Shown here: piece by piece, positions 7,468-15,346 of the stretch
Layout of the letters: each line of letters opens with the position of its first letter
How positions within the stretch are numbered: position 1 is the first letter of the stretch
NCBI GenBank assembly: GCA_021819245.1
Contig: JAKARI010000020.1
Span: 1-32,106 of the forward strand
Length of the DNA stretch: 32,106 bases
Reading direction: 5' to 3'
Source of the DNA: Pseudomonadota bacterium
GTDB taxonomy: Bacteria > Pseudomonadota > Gammaproteobacteria > Acidiferrobacterales > Acidiferrobacteraceae
Notes under the pieces: generated by a model
Database searches by the model: none
Told to the model about the DNA's origin: nothing
What the model saw: only the letters and a program-made list of their open reading frames with translations
Program-made: the position numbers and the translations under genes

Positions 7468-7944
7468 TCAGCCCCAGTCCAGGCGCTTTGTGAAGTTCGC
7501 GACGCTTGGACGTTCCTCATATCCGAGCGACGGGTAGAAACCGCGCCGATAGGAATCGCGTTCGCGGCTGTTGAGCACACTGATCCGGAAACATTTGCGG
7601 GCCACGGCCTCGCTCTCGATGGCCGCCATCAGGCGCTTGCCCACCCCGCGCTCGCGCGCCTCCGCGATCACGAAAAGCTCCGTCACATAGAGTTCGCGTC
7701 CGGCGAACAGGAGATGGGTCACGATCTCCCCGTGGACGTAGCCTACGACCACCTGATCGTGCAGGGCCACAAGCAGCAGGGCGTTATCCTCCGTAATCAG
7801 CGCCGCAAGGCGCTGGCCGAGCGTGCTGCCATCGGCCTTGAAGGCCGGATTCCAGCCCAGCTCCCGGTGCAGGTGCATGACCCCCGGGAGATCAGTACGC
7901 TGAAGGGGACGAATCACGATCGGAAGCGCGTCCTGGCTGGCCAT
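7468..7944 (-). CDS. GNAT family N-acetyltransferase
   Basis: Protein of 158 residues with the GNAT fold: a beta4 segment ELYVTELFVIAEARERGVGKRLMAAIE containing the acetyl-CoA pyrophosphate loop (R-E-R-G-V-G-K, about residues 97-103), and the C-terminal DSYRRGFYPSLGYEER motif that places the catalytic Tyr in many members. The substrate cannot be read from sequence. The start at ATG 7944 is ten bases after the ctpA stop; the frame is also open upstream but there it overlaps ctpA. It is the last gene of the gpmI-envC-ctpA run, at the position where several gammaproteobacteria carry the divergent polysaccharide deacetylase yibQ. No link to cell-wall work is shown. Confidence 0.82.
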   Translation of the reverse strand: MASQDALPIVIRPLQRTDLPGVMHLHRELGWNPAFKADGSTLGQRLAALITEDNALLLVALHDQVVVGYVHGEIVTHLLFAGRELYVTELFVIAEARERGVGKRLMAAIESEAVARKCFRISVLNSRERDSYRRGFYPSLGYEERPSVANFTKRLDWG

Positions 7945-7954
7945 ACCCTTAAAG

Positions 7955-9280
7955 TTACCCCTTGAATTGCCGGTAGACCGCAAGCCCCCGCAGCAGGTCG
8001 AACGCCTGGCGAAGCTGGAAATCTTCGTCGAGCAGCTTGCGGGTGGCGGGCGGAATCGCGGCCGGCTTGGCCTGCGCCCGCGGCGGATTGGGATTGGCGA
8101 GATGGCCCGGCAGATTGGTCTCGCGCAGAAAATCGCTACGGCGGCCGGGCACGAAACGGCCCTCATGGACCACGATATTGGGCGTGATTCCCAGGTTCTG
8201 AATGGAGTGGCCGTTGGGCGTGAAGTACCGTGCCGTCGTAAGCCGCAGCGCGCCGCCGTTACCCATCGGCATGATGGTTTGCACGCTGCCCTTGCCAAAG
8301 GTCCTCGTGCCCATGATGATCGCGCGCCGATTATCCTGCAACGCGCCTGACACGATCTCGGCCGCCGAGGCCGATCCCCCGTTGACGAGCACCACCATGG
8401 GCGCCCCGTGCAAAAGGTCGGGGCCATGGGCGCGAAACACGACATCCGAGCTCGGTATGCGCCCGCGCGTGCTCACGATGATGCCATGGTTCAGGAAGTC
8501 ATTGCAGACCGCGACGGCGGCATTCAATACCCCGCCCGGATTATCACGCAGATCGAGTACCAGGCCCTTCAGGGGGGCGTGATTTTCCGCCCGCAGGTGC
8601 GTGAGCGCGCGCGTCACGCCCTTGCCGGTCGCGCCCTGGAATTCCGAGATGCGCAGGTAGCCGTAGCCAGGCGCGAGCAGCCGGCTTGTCACGCTATGGA
8701 TCTTGATGATCTGTCTATGCAGATGAAAGGTGAGCGGCCGGCTTACTCCCTTGCGCAATATCGTAAGCGCGACCATCGATCCCGGGCGTCCGCGCAGGAG
8801 ATGGACGGCCTTCCGCAAGGACAGGCCCTGTATAAAGGTCCCGTTGATGCGCACGATGAGGTCGCCGGAATGGATGCCGCTGCGCCCCCCCGGTGTGCCC
8901 GGTATGGGGGCGATGACCTTCAAAAAGCCCTTGTATTCGGTCACCTCGAGGCCCACGCCGCCGAAACGGCCGGTGGTTTCCACCGTGAGGCGGCGATACT
9001 GGCGGGGGTCGAGATACTGGGAATGCGGGTCGAGGTTATCGACCATGCCGCGCAATGCGTTGTCGATGAGCTTGCGGCTGCTCACCGGGACCACATATTC
9101 GGCCTTGACGATATTGTAGACCTCCGCGAATGTGCGCAGTTCCCGCAACGGCAGATGCGCAAGCGTGGCGCGCTCATGCGCGGCGCGCTCGGCCTGCACC
9201 GCGCGCTCGACCGTCAAGCCGGCCCCCAGGAACACGCCGACCAACAAAATGACGGCATACCGCGTCACGCTCTTTTTCAT
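7955..9280 (-). CDS. ctpA: C-terminal processing protease, S41 family
   Basis: Periplasmic serine protease of 441 residues. An N-terminal membrane/signal segment (YAVILLVGVFLGAGLTV, about 8-24) is followed by the S41 entry region (YNIVKAEYV; GMVDNLDPHSQYLDP), a PDZ domain (about 105-190, with the GGVGLEV carboxylate-binding loop and GIHSGDLIVRING), and the catalytic domain with nucleophile Ser (NGGSASAAEI, about Ser303) and general-base Lys (GKGSVQT, about Lys330 with Gln334). This Ser-Lys dyad is intact. Such proteases trim periplasmic proteins, including cell-wall hydrolases in some bacteria. ATG 9280 is chosen because AGGAGG lies nine bases upstream; an upstream in-frame start at 9322 would overlap envC. 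The neighbour envC supports a role in division-related wall remodelling (inference). Confidence 0.93.
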   Translation of the reverse strand: MKKSVTRYAVILLVGVFLGAGLTVERAVQAERAAHERATLAHLPLRELRTFAEVYNIVKAEYVVPVSSRKLIDNALRGMVDNLDPHSQYLDPRQYRRLTVETTGRFGGVGLEVTEYKGFLKVIAPIPGTPGGRSGIHSGDLIVRINGTFIQGLSLRKAVHLLRGRPGSMVALTILRKGVSRPLTFHLHRQIIKIHSVTSRLLAPGYGYLRISEFQGATGKGVTRALTHLRAENHAPLKGLVLDLRDNPGGVLNAAVAVCNDFLNHGIIVSTRGRIPSSDVVFRAHGPDLLHGAPMVVLVNGGSASAAEIVSGALQDNRRAIIMGTRTFGKGSVQTIMPMGNGGALRLTTARYFTPNGHSIQNLGITPNIVVHEGRFVPGRRSDFLRETNLPGHLANPNPPRAQAKPAAIPPATRKLLDEDFQLRQAFDLLRGLAVYRQFKG

Positions 9281-9306
9281 TCCCCAAGACCTCCTCACAA
9301 CACCTT

Positions 9307-10473
9307 TCAGTGCGCCAGCCACACCATGGGATTAAGGGGCTGGCCGTCGCGGCTGATATCGAAATAGAGCCCCGGCCGCGAAAACCCGCCGCTGGCGCCT
9401 ACCGTAGCGATGACCTCGCCTGCGGAAACAACATCACCTACGCGCTTTAACAGGGTCTGATTATGACCATAGAGGGTCATGAATCCGTCGCCATTCTCAA
9501 GTATCAACAACAAACCGTAGCCGCGCAACCAGTTTGCGTAGACCACGCGCCCCGGAAATACCGCGCGCACATCCTCGCCGAACCGGCCCGGGATCAGGAC
9601 ACCCGCCCATCGCCCGAGATGGCCGGGCACATGCGCAACACGCAAAGACGAATAGCGGGCCGGGATCGGCATAGGCAGGCGCCCGCGGAATCGCGCGAAC
9701 GGGCCCACGAGATGCGGTATGGGGGCCGCCACCCTGGGCAGGCGCCTGAGCCTTCCTATCAGGGTACGCAGGCGCTGCGCGCGGCGGCGCAGGGCCAGTA
9801 GCCGCGCATGACCGCTTTGCGCGCGGCGATCGAGAACGCGCACCGCTGCCGCGCGACGTGAAAGCGCTGCGCGCAGGCGCCTGGCCTCATGGGCAGCGGC
9901 CTGTGTACGGGCGCGCCACCGGTGAGTCGCGGTGACCACCGCGGCCATGGTGGCATGCAGCGCCGCAACCGTGCCCTGCAAGACCGCAAGGTGCCGGGCG
10001 CGCTCGCGCAGGACATAACCGTAGTACATCATCATACGCGCAAGGAAGCGCGGATTCTTCTGGCTGAAAAGGAGCTGCACGGCGCCTTCGCGGCCCGCGA
10101 CATAGGCGGCCACCGCCTGGCGGTCGATGGCGTGCCGCTCGCGCGCCTCCGTGGCGCGCAAGAGGTCCGCGCGCGCGGTAAGCGCCTGCATGCGCCTCTC
10201 CGAGCGCAAAAGCAAGGCGCGGGCATGGGCCAGCGCACGGCTTACGCGGGCCACACGGTCTTCAGACAGGCGCAGGGCATCAAGGGCATGGCTGCGCTCG
10301 CGCAATGTCCGATCGAGGTGCCGCTGCAAGGCCGCCTCGCGCGCGCGCAGGACCTGGAGGTCGTGGCGCGGCCCGGCATGCGCCGCCGGCGCGAGCCATG
10401 CGATGAGCAGGGCCGGCGCAAGGGGGCCGAAAACGCTCGCGCCCGGCCGCCTGCCTTGGCCCCCTGCGCTCAC
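9307..10473 (-). CDS. envC: EnvC-like murein hydrolase activator (degenerate LytM)
   Basis: Periplasmic protein of 388 residues. It has a signal peptide (about 1-33, ending AAHA), a long Arg/Ala-rich coiled-coil (about 35-260), and a C-terminal LytM/M23 domain (about 285-388: GEDVRAVFPGRVVYANWLRGYGLLLILENGDG is its core, quoted here by region). The zinc ligands are missing: where active M23 enzymes have HxH near the end, this one has GLYFDISRDG, as in E. coli EnvC. It would therefore activate amidases (AmiA/AmiB type) at the septum rather than cut peptidoglycan. The start is GTG at 10473, overlapping the gpmI stop by GTGA. Position between gpmI and ctpA is as in other gammaproteobacteria. Confidence 0.9.
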   Translation of the reverse strand: MSAGGQGRRPGASVFGPLAPALLIAWLAPAAHAGPRHDLQVLRAREAALQRHLDRTLRERSHALDALRLSEDRVARVSRALAHARALLLRSERRMQALTARADLLRATEARERHAIDRQAVAAYVAGREGAVQLLFSQKNPRFLARMMMYYGYVLRERARHLAVLQGTVAALHATMAAVVTATHRWRARTQAAAHEARRLRAALSRRAAAVRVLDRRAQSGHARLLALRRRAQRLRTLIGRLRRLPRVAAPIPHLVGPFARFRGRLPMPIPARYSSLRVAHVPGHLGRWAGVLIPGRFGEDVRAVFPGRVVYANWLRGYGLLLILENGDGFMTLYGHNQTLLKRVGDVVSAGEVIATVGASGGFSRPGLYFDISRDGQPLNPMVWLAH

Positions 10474-12017
10474 ACGACCTCGATCAGGGGCTGCCCCGTC
10501 ATCTCGGACGGCGGGGTCACATTGAGCAATCGCAAGAGGGTCGGGGCGACATCCTGCAGGGAGCCCTGAGGACTGATACGCGCCTTGCGCCCCACATACA
10601 GAAGCGGCACCGGGTTCGTGGTATGCGCGGTATGGGCCTGTCCGCTGTCGGCGTCGCGCATCTGTTCGGCATTGCCGTGATCTGCGGTGATCAAAAGCTC
10701 GCCGCCGCGCGCGCGCACCGCGGCGGCGATGCGGGCAAGACAGGCGTCTATGGTCTCTATCGCGCGTACGGTCGCCGCAAGATCCCCGGTATGCCCGACC
10801 ATGTCGGGATTGGCGAAGTTGCAGATGATGACATCATGACGTGCCGAGGCGACCGCCTGCACGACGGCATCGGCAACCTGCACCGCACTCATCTCCGGCT
10901 TGCGGTTGTAGGTCGGCACGTCGGTGGGCGAGGGGACGAGGATGCGGTCCTCGCCCTCGAACGGGGCCTCCTCACCGCCGTTAAAGAAAAATGTGACGTG
11001 CGCATACTTTTCCGTCTCGGCGACACGCAGTTGGCGCTTCCCCTGGTCTGCCAGATAGGCGCCGAGGACATTGACCAGGCGCGCCGACGGAAACGCCACC
11101 GGGACATGGAAATCCCCCTGATATTCCGTGAGGCTCACAAAACGGCCCAGGCGCGGCATGACAGCGCGCGCAAAGCCATCGAATGCAGGGTCTATGAAGG
11201 GACGGCTGATCTGGCGGGCGCGGTCGGAGCGGAAATTCATGAAGATGACGACATCGCCATCGTCTACGGGGCGCGGGGCCTCGCCGGGCGGTACCACAAG
11301 GGTGCCCTTGACGAACTCATCGGTCTCCCCACGGGCATAGGCCTGCGCCAAGGCCTCGGCGGCGGTAGCCGCCCGGTAATCGGCCTTGGCAGCCGTCAGA
11401 AGGTCATAGGCGGCCTGAATACGCGGCCATCTATGGTCACGGTCCATGGCGTAGTAGCGGCCGATCACGGAGGCGATACGGCCGCGTCCAAGGGCCGCGA
11501 ACTTGGCCTCCATGGCAGCGAGCGAGGCGCCGGCGCTCTGGGGCAGGGTATCGCGGCCATCAAGAAAGGCGTGCAGATAGACCTGACCGAGGCCGCGCGT
11601 GACCGCGAGTTCGACCATGGCATGGATATGATCCTCGTGGCTATGGACCCCGCCGGGCGACAAAAGCCCGAACACATGCAGGCTTTTATGGCTGTCACGG
11701 GCCAGATCCACGGCATCCGTCAGGGTTTTGTTGGTAAAGAACATGCCCGAGGCGATCGCCCGATTGATGCGCGTATACTCCTGATAGACGACCCGGCCGG
11801 CGCCCAGATTCAGGTGACCGACCTCGGAGTTGCCCATCTGCTTGGAGGGGAGGCCGACAGCGGCCTCGGAGGCCTGAATGAGACCATGGCTCGCGTGCGC
11901 CCAGGTCTCGTCCCACCAAGGCTTGTGGGCCATGGCAATCGCGTTGTTTTCGGGCTGCTCGCTAAAGCCCCAGCCGTCAAGGATAACGAGTACAAGAGGT
12001 TTCGGTGTAAAAGGCAT
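10470..12017 (-). CDS. gpmI: 2,3-bisphosphoglycerate-independent phosphoglycerate mutase
   Basis: Cytoplasmic enzyme of 515 residues (E. coli GpmI 514) that interconverts 3- and 2-phosphoglycerate with two Mn ions. Key pieces are visible: LVLVILDGWGFSE at the start (metal-binding Asp at about 14), MGNSEVGHLNLGAG with the catalytic Ser at about 64, HAFLDGRDTLPQSA, the NFRSDRARQ segment, and the C-terminal metal site FANPDMVGHTGDL and ITADHGNAEQM. The start at ATG 12017 fits the family; the frame is open to 12065 without homology. A GGAG lies nine bases upstream. It heads the operon gpmI-envC-ctpA-GNAT and diverges from the arsR-rhodanese operon, as gpmI diverges from yibN in E. coli. Confidence 0.97.
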   Translation of the reverse strand: MPFTPKPLVLVILDGWGFSEQPENNAIAMAHKPWWDETWAHASHGLIQASEAAVGLPSKQMGNSEVGHLNLGAGRVVYQEYTRINRAIASGMFFTNKTLTDAVDLARDSHKSLHVFGLLSPGGVHSHEDHIHAMVELAVTRGLGQVYLHAFLDGRDTLPQSAGASLAAMEAKFAALGRGRIASVIGRYYAMDRDHRWPRIQAAYDLLTAAKADYRAATAAEALAQAYARGETDEFVKGTLVVPPGEAPRPVDDGDVVIFMNFRSDRARQISRPFIDPAFDGFARAVMPRLGRFVSLTEYQGDFHVPVAFPSARLVNVLGAYLADQGKRQLRVAETEKYAHVTFFFNGGEEAPFEGEDRILVPSPTDVPTYNRKPEMSAVQVADAVVQAVASARHDVIICNFANPDMVGHTGDLAATVRAIETIDACLARIAAAVRARGGELLITADHGNAEQMRDADSGQAHTAHTTNPVPLLYVGRKARISPQGSLQDVAPTLLRLLNVTPPSEMTGQPLIEVV

Positions 12018-12073
12018 GAAACGCGCTCCGCGCGGGATTCCGTAAGCCGGTCTTTTAAATCCCACTTATATTG

Positions 12074-12079
12074 TATAAT
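12074..12079 (+). promoter_or_regulatory. Consensus -10 box for the arsR-rhodanese operon
   Basis: A perfect TATAAT stands out in an AT-rich patch of the 144 bp divergent gpmI/arsR gap, about 83 bases before the arsR start. The -35 region 17 bases upstream (TCTTTT) is poor. The leader between it and the ATG would be about 75 bases. An ArsR autoregulatory operator would be expected near here, but I see no clear long inverted repeat. Confidence 0.45.
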
Positions 12080-12161
12080 GTTTCGTTTCGGACGGCAGCT
12101 TGACGGCCTAGTAGAGAGTGGCAATGCCGCAGCCCGTTATGACGACTAATAGGGAGTCGAT

Positions 12162-12506
12162 ATGGTACCTTCCGAGATCATCCAGCCTCTGGACGACATC
12201 CTGATCACCAACGAGGAGGATATCCAGCTCGCATCGCGGGCGCTGAAGGCGATTGCGCACCCATTACGACTGAAGATCCTCTGCATACTCGGTGCCGCCA
12301 CAGAAGTGAGTGTACAAGATATCGTGGTCCAGGTGGGGACCTCGCAGAGCAATATCTCACAACACCTGTCGATTTTGCGCGACAAGGGGATATTGGCGTC
12401 GCGCAAACACGCCAACAAGGTCTTTTACCGAATCGCCGACCCGCGCATCCTGCAGCTCATAGGGGCCATGCGCATGGCGTTTTGCACGCTCCCCGACGAT
12501 CGCTGA
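12162..12506 (+). CDS. ArsR/SmtB family repressor, candidate persulfide sensor
   Basis: Winged-helix regulator of 114 residues. ALKAIAHPLRLKILCILG is the typical ArsR opening, SVQDIVVQVGTSQSNISQHLSILRDKG the helix-turn-helix, and ILASRKHANKVFYRI the wing. The metal-site motif ELCVCDL of ArsR/SmtB arsenic and zinc sensors is absent. Instead there are only two cysteines, at 41 (helix 2) and 108 (near the C-terminus), which are almost the positions used by the persulfide sensors SqrR (41/107) and BigR (42/108). Right downstream are a membrane rhodanese and a glutaredoxin. I infer a thiol/persulfide switch controlling this operon; the general ArsR call is certain, the ligand is not. A GGGAG site precedes the ATG with good spacing. 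Confidence 0.9.
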   Translation: MVPSEIIQPLDDILITNEEDIQLASRALKAIAHPLRLKILCILGAATEVSVQDIVVQVGTSQSNISQHLSILRDKGILASRKHANKVFYRIADPRILQLIGAMRMAFCTLPDDR

Positions 12507-12515
12507 GGACCGGCC

Positions 12516-12929
12516 GTGACTGCGTTCGTCATCGCTCACTGGTACCTGTTCCTGGCCCTGGCGGTGGTCGTCGGTCTGCTGATAGCCGGTCCCGCGATCG
12601 AGGGCGGGCCGGGCGGGCAGCGGGTCACGACCCATGAGGCGGTGCAGATGCTCAACCATAAATCCGCCGTGGTCATCGATGTGCGTGAACCGCAGGAGTT
12701 CACGAGCGGGCATATCGCACGGGCGATCAATATCCCATTGGGGCAGGTCGCCGCGCGCACCCAGGAGCTGAAAAAATACAAGGAGAGGCCTGTCATCCTC
12801 TGCTGCGCGAGCGGGGCCCGGTCGGCACGCGCCGCATCGGCCCTGCGCAAGGCCGGCTTTACCGATGTGCGCAACCTGTCAGGCGGACTTGCGGCCTGGC
12901 GCGATGCAAACCTCCCCGTTGACTCGTAG
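12516..12929 (+). CDS. Membrane-anchored rhodanese (YibN-like)
   Basis: Protein of 137 residues with one N-terminal membrane helix (about 4-25) and a single rhodanese domain (about 36-135): VVIDVREPQEFTSGHI, a CASGARS active loop with Cys97 as the likely persulfide carrier (Cys96 is adjacent), and the final NLSGGLAAWRDANLPV. It could transfer sulfane sulfur at the membrane; the substrate is unknown. The start is GTG at 12516, nine bases after the arsR stop, with GAGGA upstream. It occupies the yibN position ahead of grxC-secB-gpsA, a gene order shared with E. coli. Confidence 0.9.
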   Translation: MTAFVIAHWYLFLALAVVVGLLIAGPAIEGGPGGQRVTTHEAVQMLNHKSAVVIDVREPQEFTSGHIARAINIPLGQVAARTQELKKYKERPVILCCASGARSARAASALRKAGFTDVRNLSGGLAAWRDANLPVDS

Positions 12930-12937
12930 GATCCCTT

Positions 12938-13195
12938 ATGGCCAAAGTCTTGATGTACACTACCCAGGTCTGCCCGTACTGTCAGATGGCATCGCGCCTG
13001 CTTGAGCAAAAGGGCGTCGAGATTGACAAGATTCGCGTCGACTTGCAGCCTGAACGGCGCCGGGAGATGGTGGAGCGGGCAGGGGGCGCCACCACGGTCC
13101 CGCAGATCTTCATAGGCGACCGCCATATTGGCGGTTATCGGGAGCTCGCGCAGCTGGATGTCAAGGGGGAGCTCGATCCCCTGCTCGGTCTGTAA
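12938..13195 (+). CDS. grxC: Glutaredoxin 3
   Basis: Small cytoplasmic thiol oxidoreductase of 85 residues that uses glutathione. It has the dithiol active site VCPYC (Cys12 and Cys15), the cis-Pro motif TTVPQIFIGD, and the GGYRELAQLD glutathione-binding segment. Length and position (rhodanese-grxC-secB) match E. coli grxC (83 residues). An AGGA site precedes the ATG. Eight bases separate it from the rhodanese stop. Confidence 0.95.
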   Translation: MAKVLMYTTQVCPYCQMASRLLEQKGVEIDKIRVDLQPERRREMVERAGGATTVPQIFIGDRHIGGYRELAQLDVKGELDPLLGL

Positions 13196-13239
13196 GGATC
13201 GACGAACCGTAACTCTCAACTCTTTCGCAAGGAGCCCTC

Positions 13240-13707
13240 GTGGCCGATCAAAACACGGACCCGGAAATCATCTTCAGCCTGGAAAAGATCTATGTGAAGG
13301 ATATCTCCTTCGAGGCGCCGCACGTCCCCGCCGTGTTTCTCGAGAAGGCGGCCATGGAGGTCGACATGCAGCTTGGCATCGAGCACGGCCCGATCAACCC
13401 GGCTGAAGGATTGCACGAGGTGGTGCTGGCGGTGACCGTCACCGCGCGCATGGACAAACGCACCGCGTTTCTCACCGAGACCAAGCAGGCCGGCGTATTT
13501 CGCATCACGGGCGTACCCGATAGCGAACTGGAAAAGGTCCTGGAGATCGCCTGCCCCAATATCCTCCTGCCCTTCGCCCGCGAGGTGATAAACGACCTCG
13601 TCTCCAAGGGCGGCTTTCCGCAATTGCTGATCAATCCCGTGAACTTCGAGATGCTCTACCAGCAAAAGCAGGATGGCGAAGTCCAAGATGGGCAGAGCGC
13701 CCATTGA
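13240..13707 (+). CDS. secB: Protein-export chaperone SecB
   Basis: Tetrameric cytoplasmic chaperone of 155 residues (E. coli 155) that keeps secretory preproteins unfolded and hands them to SecA. Family segments include FSLEKIYVKDISFEAP, a VAVTVTARM-type central strand region, QAGVFRITGV, and CPNILLPFAREVINDLVSKGGFP. The start is GTG at 13240 with a strong AAGGAG five bases away. Its 3' end overlaps the gpsA start by 35 bases. SecB fits the many exported and outer membrane proteins in the neighbourhood and indicates a proteobacterium. Confidence 0.97.
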   Translation: MADQNTDPEIIFSLEKIYVKDISFEAPHVPAVFLEKAAMEVDMQLGIEHGPINPAEGLHEVVLAVTVTARMDKRTAFLTETKQAGVFRITGVPDSELEKVLEIACPNILLPFAREVINDLVSKGGFPQLLINPVNFEMLYQQKQDGEVQDGQSAH

Positions 13708-14740
13708 GGGCGGGCCGCAGTCGACCGTAGGAATCCTGGGCGCCGGGGTCTGGGGGACGGCGCTTGCGATCGTAATGGCGCGCTCGGGACGCCCGGTCGT
13801 CCTGTGGGGCTCGGACGAGGCACGCATGGCGCGCCTTGCGCACGAGCGCATCCATACGACGGCCTTGCCAGGCATCCGCTTCCCCGACAATCTGGCCATC
13901 GAGACCGATCTGGAGCGGGTATGCCGGACCGCCGCTGCGGGCCTGATGGTAGCGGTCCCAAGCGGAGGGTTTCGCACCATCCTGCGGATCGTCGCGCCGC
14001 TCTGCGCGGAGACCGCCGTCGTGGCGTGGGCCACCAAGGGCCTCGAGTCCGGCACCCACAAACGGCTGTCGGAAATCCATGACGAGATACGGCCCGGGCG
14101 GCCGGCAGCGCTCATCACCGGCCCGACGTTCGCGCGCGAGGTGGCGGCGGGACTGCCGGCGGCGATGACCGTGGCCTCGCGTGATGCGGCGGTGGCCGAG
14201 ACGGTGGCCTCCTGGATCCGGGGTGAGCGCCTGCGGGTCTACACGAGCGACGACGTGATCGGCGCCGAGATCGGCGGGGCGGTGAAGAATGTGCTGGCGA
14301 TTGCCGCGGGCATCAGTGATGGCCTGGGCTTCGGGGCCAACGCCCGGGCCGCGCTCATCACCCGGGGGCTCGCCGAGCTTATGCGGCTGGGGGCGGCGGT
14401 CGGCGGCCGCGCCGAGACGCTCATGGGGCTTGCCGGTGTGGGCGATCTGGTCCTGACCTGTACCGACAACCTGTCGCGCAATCGGCGCGTCGGCCTCGCG
14501 CTCGCCGCCGGACGATCGCTGGGCGACATATTGGGGGAACTGGGACAGGCCGTCGAGGGTGTGGCCAGCGCGCGCGAGGTCTATGCGCTCGCGCGCGCCC
14601 AGGGCGTCGAGATGCCCATCGTCGAACAGGTCTACCAGGTGTTGTTCGCGGGCAGCAGCCCGCAGGCCGCGGTGGCGGCGCTCTTGAACCGTGACCCCCG
14701 GGGCGAGGCCGATACCGCCCACTCTACTCCTTCACCTTGA
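13673..14740 (+). CDS. gpsA: NAD(P)-dependent glycerol-3-phosphate dehydrogenase
   Basis: Enzyme of 355 residues (about 15 more than E. coli) that reduces dihydroxyacetone phosphate to sn-glycerol 3-phosphate for phospholipid synthesis. It has the Rossmann motif GILGAGVWGTALA (about 20-32), WATKGLESGT, GPTFAREVAAGLPAA, the catalytic Lys region GAVKNVLAIAAGISDGLG, and LAGVGDLVLTCT. The most upstream start, ATG 13673, lies inside secB; ATG 13688 is a second candidate, still overlapping by 20 bases. No strong ribosome binding site separates them. The stop at 14740 lies past the end of the convergent dsb gene, so the two 3' ends overlap by 17 bases. Confidence 0.95.
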   Translation: MAKSKMGRAPIEGGPQSTVGILGAGVWGTALAIVMARSGRPVVLWGSDEARMARLAHERIHTTALPGIRFPDNLAIETDLERVCRTAAAGLMVAVPSGGFRTILRIVAPLCAETAVVAWATKGLESGTHKRLSEIHDEIRPGRPAALITGPTFAREVAAGLPAAMTVASRDAAVAETVASWIRGERLRVYTSDDVIGAEIGGAVKNVLAIAAGISDGLGFGANARAALITRGLAELMRLGAAVGGRAETLMGLAGVGDLVLTCTDNLSRNRRVGLALAAGRSLGDILGELGQAVEGVASAREVYALARAQGVEMPIVEQVYQVLFAGSSPQAAVAALLNRDPRGEADTAHSTPSP

Positions 14741-15302
14741 CCAGCATCTGCTTGAGGGCCCAAGTCGGGGGCGCACCGGAATTCACGATGCGGATCGTGC
14801 CGTCGGTCTTTTGATAGACGAGGATGGGCACGAGCGGGAAGCCGACGATACGCGTATCGAGCGCGAGATTGGTGGCAAGCTCCTTGCGGATCGCGGGTGA
14901 CGCCGGCCGTGGGGTAATAGAGCTGCCGGTCTTCCAGGAATAATGCGCCTCTGCGGCGCGCAGGGCCGCACGCCGGTCCGAGGCCTCGAGAAGCGCGGCG
15001 GCCTTGCCGGCGCTCGATGGCGTGAGGTAGCCCACCGGGATCTCATGGAGGGTCAGATGGTAGGGCGCAATGAGGCCCTGCAGGCGTTCATAGAGCATGT
15101 GGCAGTAGGGGCAATTCGGGTCAAAGATGTCGTAGACGACACGCCGGCCATGGCCCTCGGTGATGCCGGTGGCGTGGGCCAATGCCCGGTACAAGACCAG
15201 CCGGTGCGCCTGCCGCGCGGCGGCCGAGCGGGGATGCGCCCAGGCCGGAATGCCGAAGGCGCACAGTACAAACCCGATCAGGACCCTCCGCGATAACGTC
15301 AT
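14724..15302 (-). CDS. DsbC/DsbG-like periplasmic thiol-disulfide protein, short form
   Basis: Protein of 192 residues with a signal peptide (about 1-22, ending AWA) and one thioredoxin-type domain carrying CPYC (VVYDIFDPNCPYCHMLYE, Cys64 and Cys67) and a cis-Pro segment GFPLVPILVY. The DPNCPYC context and the SWKTGSS region resemble DsbC/DsbG isomerases. Those have about 215-235 mature residues with an N-terminal dimerisation domain; here only about 40 residues separate the signal cleavage site from the thioredoxin fold, so that domain is missing or reduced. It starts at ATG 15302 (GAGGTG upstream), 44 bases after dsbD, which would keep it reduced. It may be a monomeric reductase/isomerase for secreted proteins or haem-protein thiols. 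Confidence 0.82.
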   Translation of the reverse strand: MTLSRRVLIGFVLCAFGIPAWAHPRSAAARQAHRLVLYRALAHATGITEGHGRRVVYDIFDPNCPYCHMLYERLQGLIAPYHLTLHEIPVGYLTPSSAGKAAALLEASDRRAALRAAEAHYSWKTGSSITPRPASPAIRKELATNLALDTRIVGFPLVPILVYQKTDGTIRIVNSGAPPTWALKQMLVKVKE

Positions 15303-15346
15303 GTCACACCTCATTTGGTTGGGAAGGGGCGGCACGCGCCGTGGCA

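Noticed and set aside
7945-8445. Upstream extension of the GNAT frame giving 325 residues
   Set aside because: It overlaps the catalytic part of ctpA and has no GNAT features; the family begins at 7944.
9307-9560. EnvC as an active M23 endopeptidase
   Set aside because: The zinc-ligand HxH and HxxxD residues are replaced, as in known non-catalytic EnvC activators.
10623-12149. Long open frame on the plus strand (508 codons) opposite gpmI
   Set aside because: gpmI is certain, with all catalytic motifs; the opposite frame lacks any recognisable domain.
12162-12506. The ArsR protein as an arsenic-resistance regulator
   Set aside because: No ELCVCDL-type metal site and no arsenic genes nearby.
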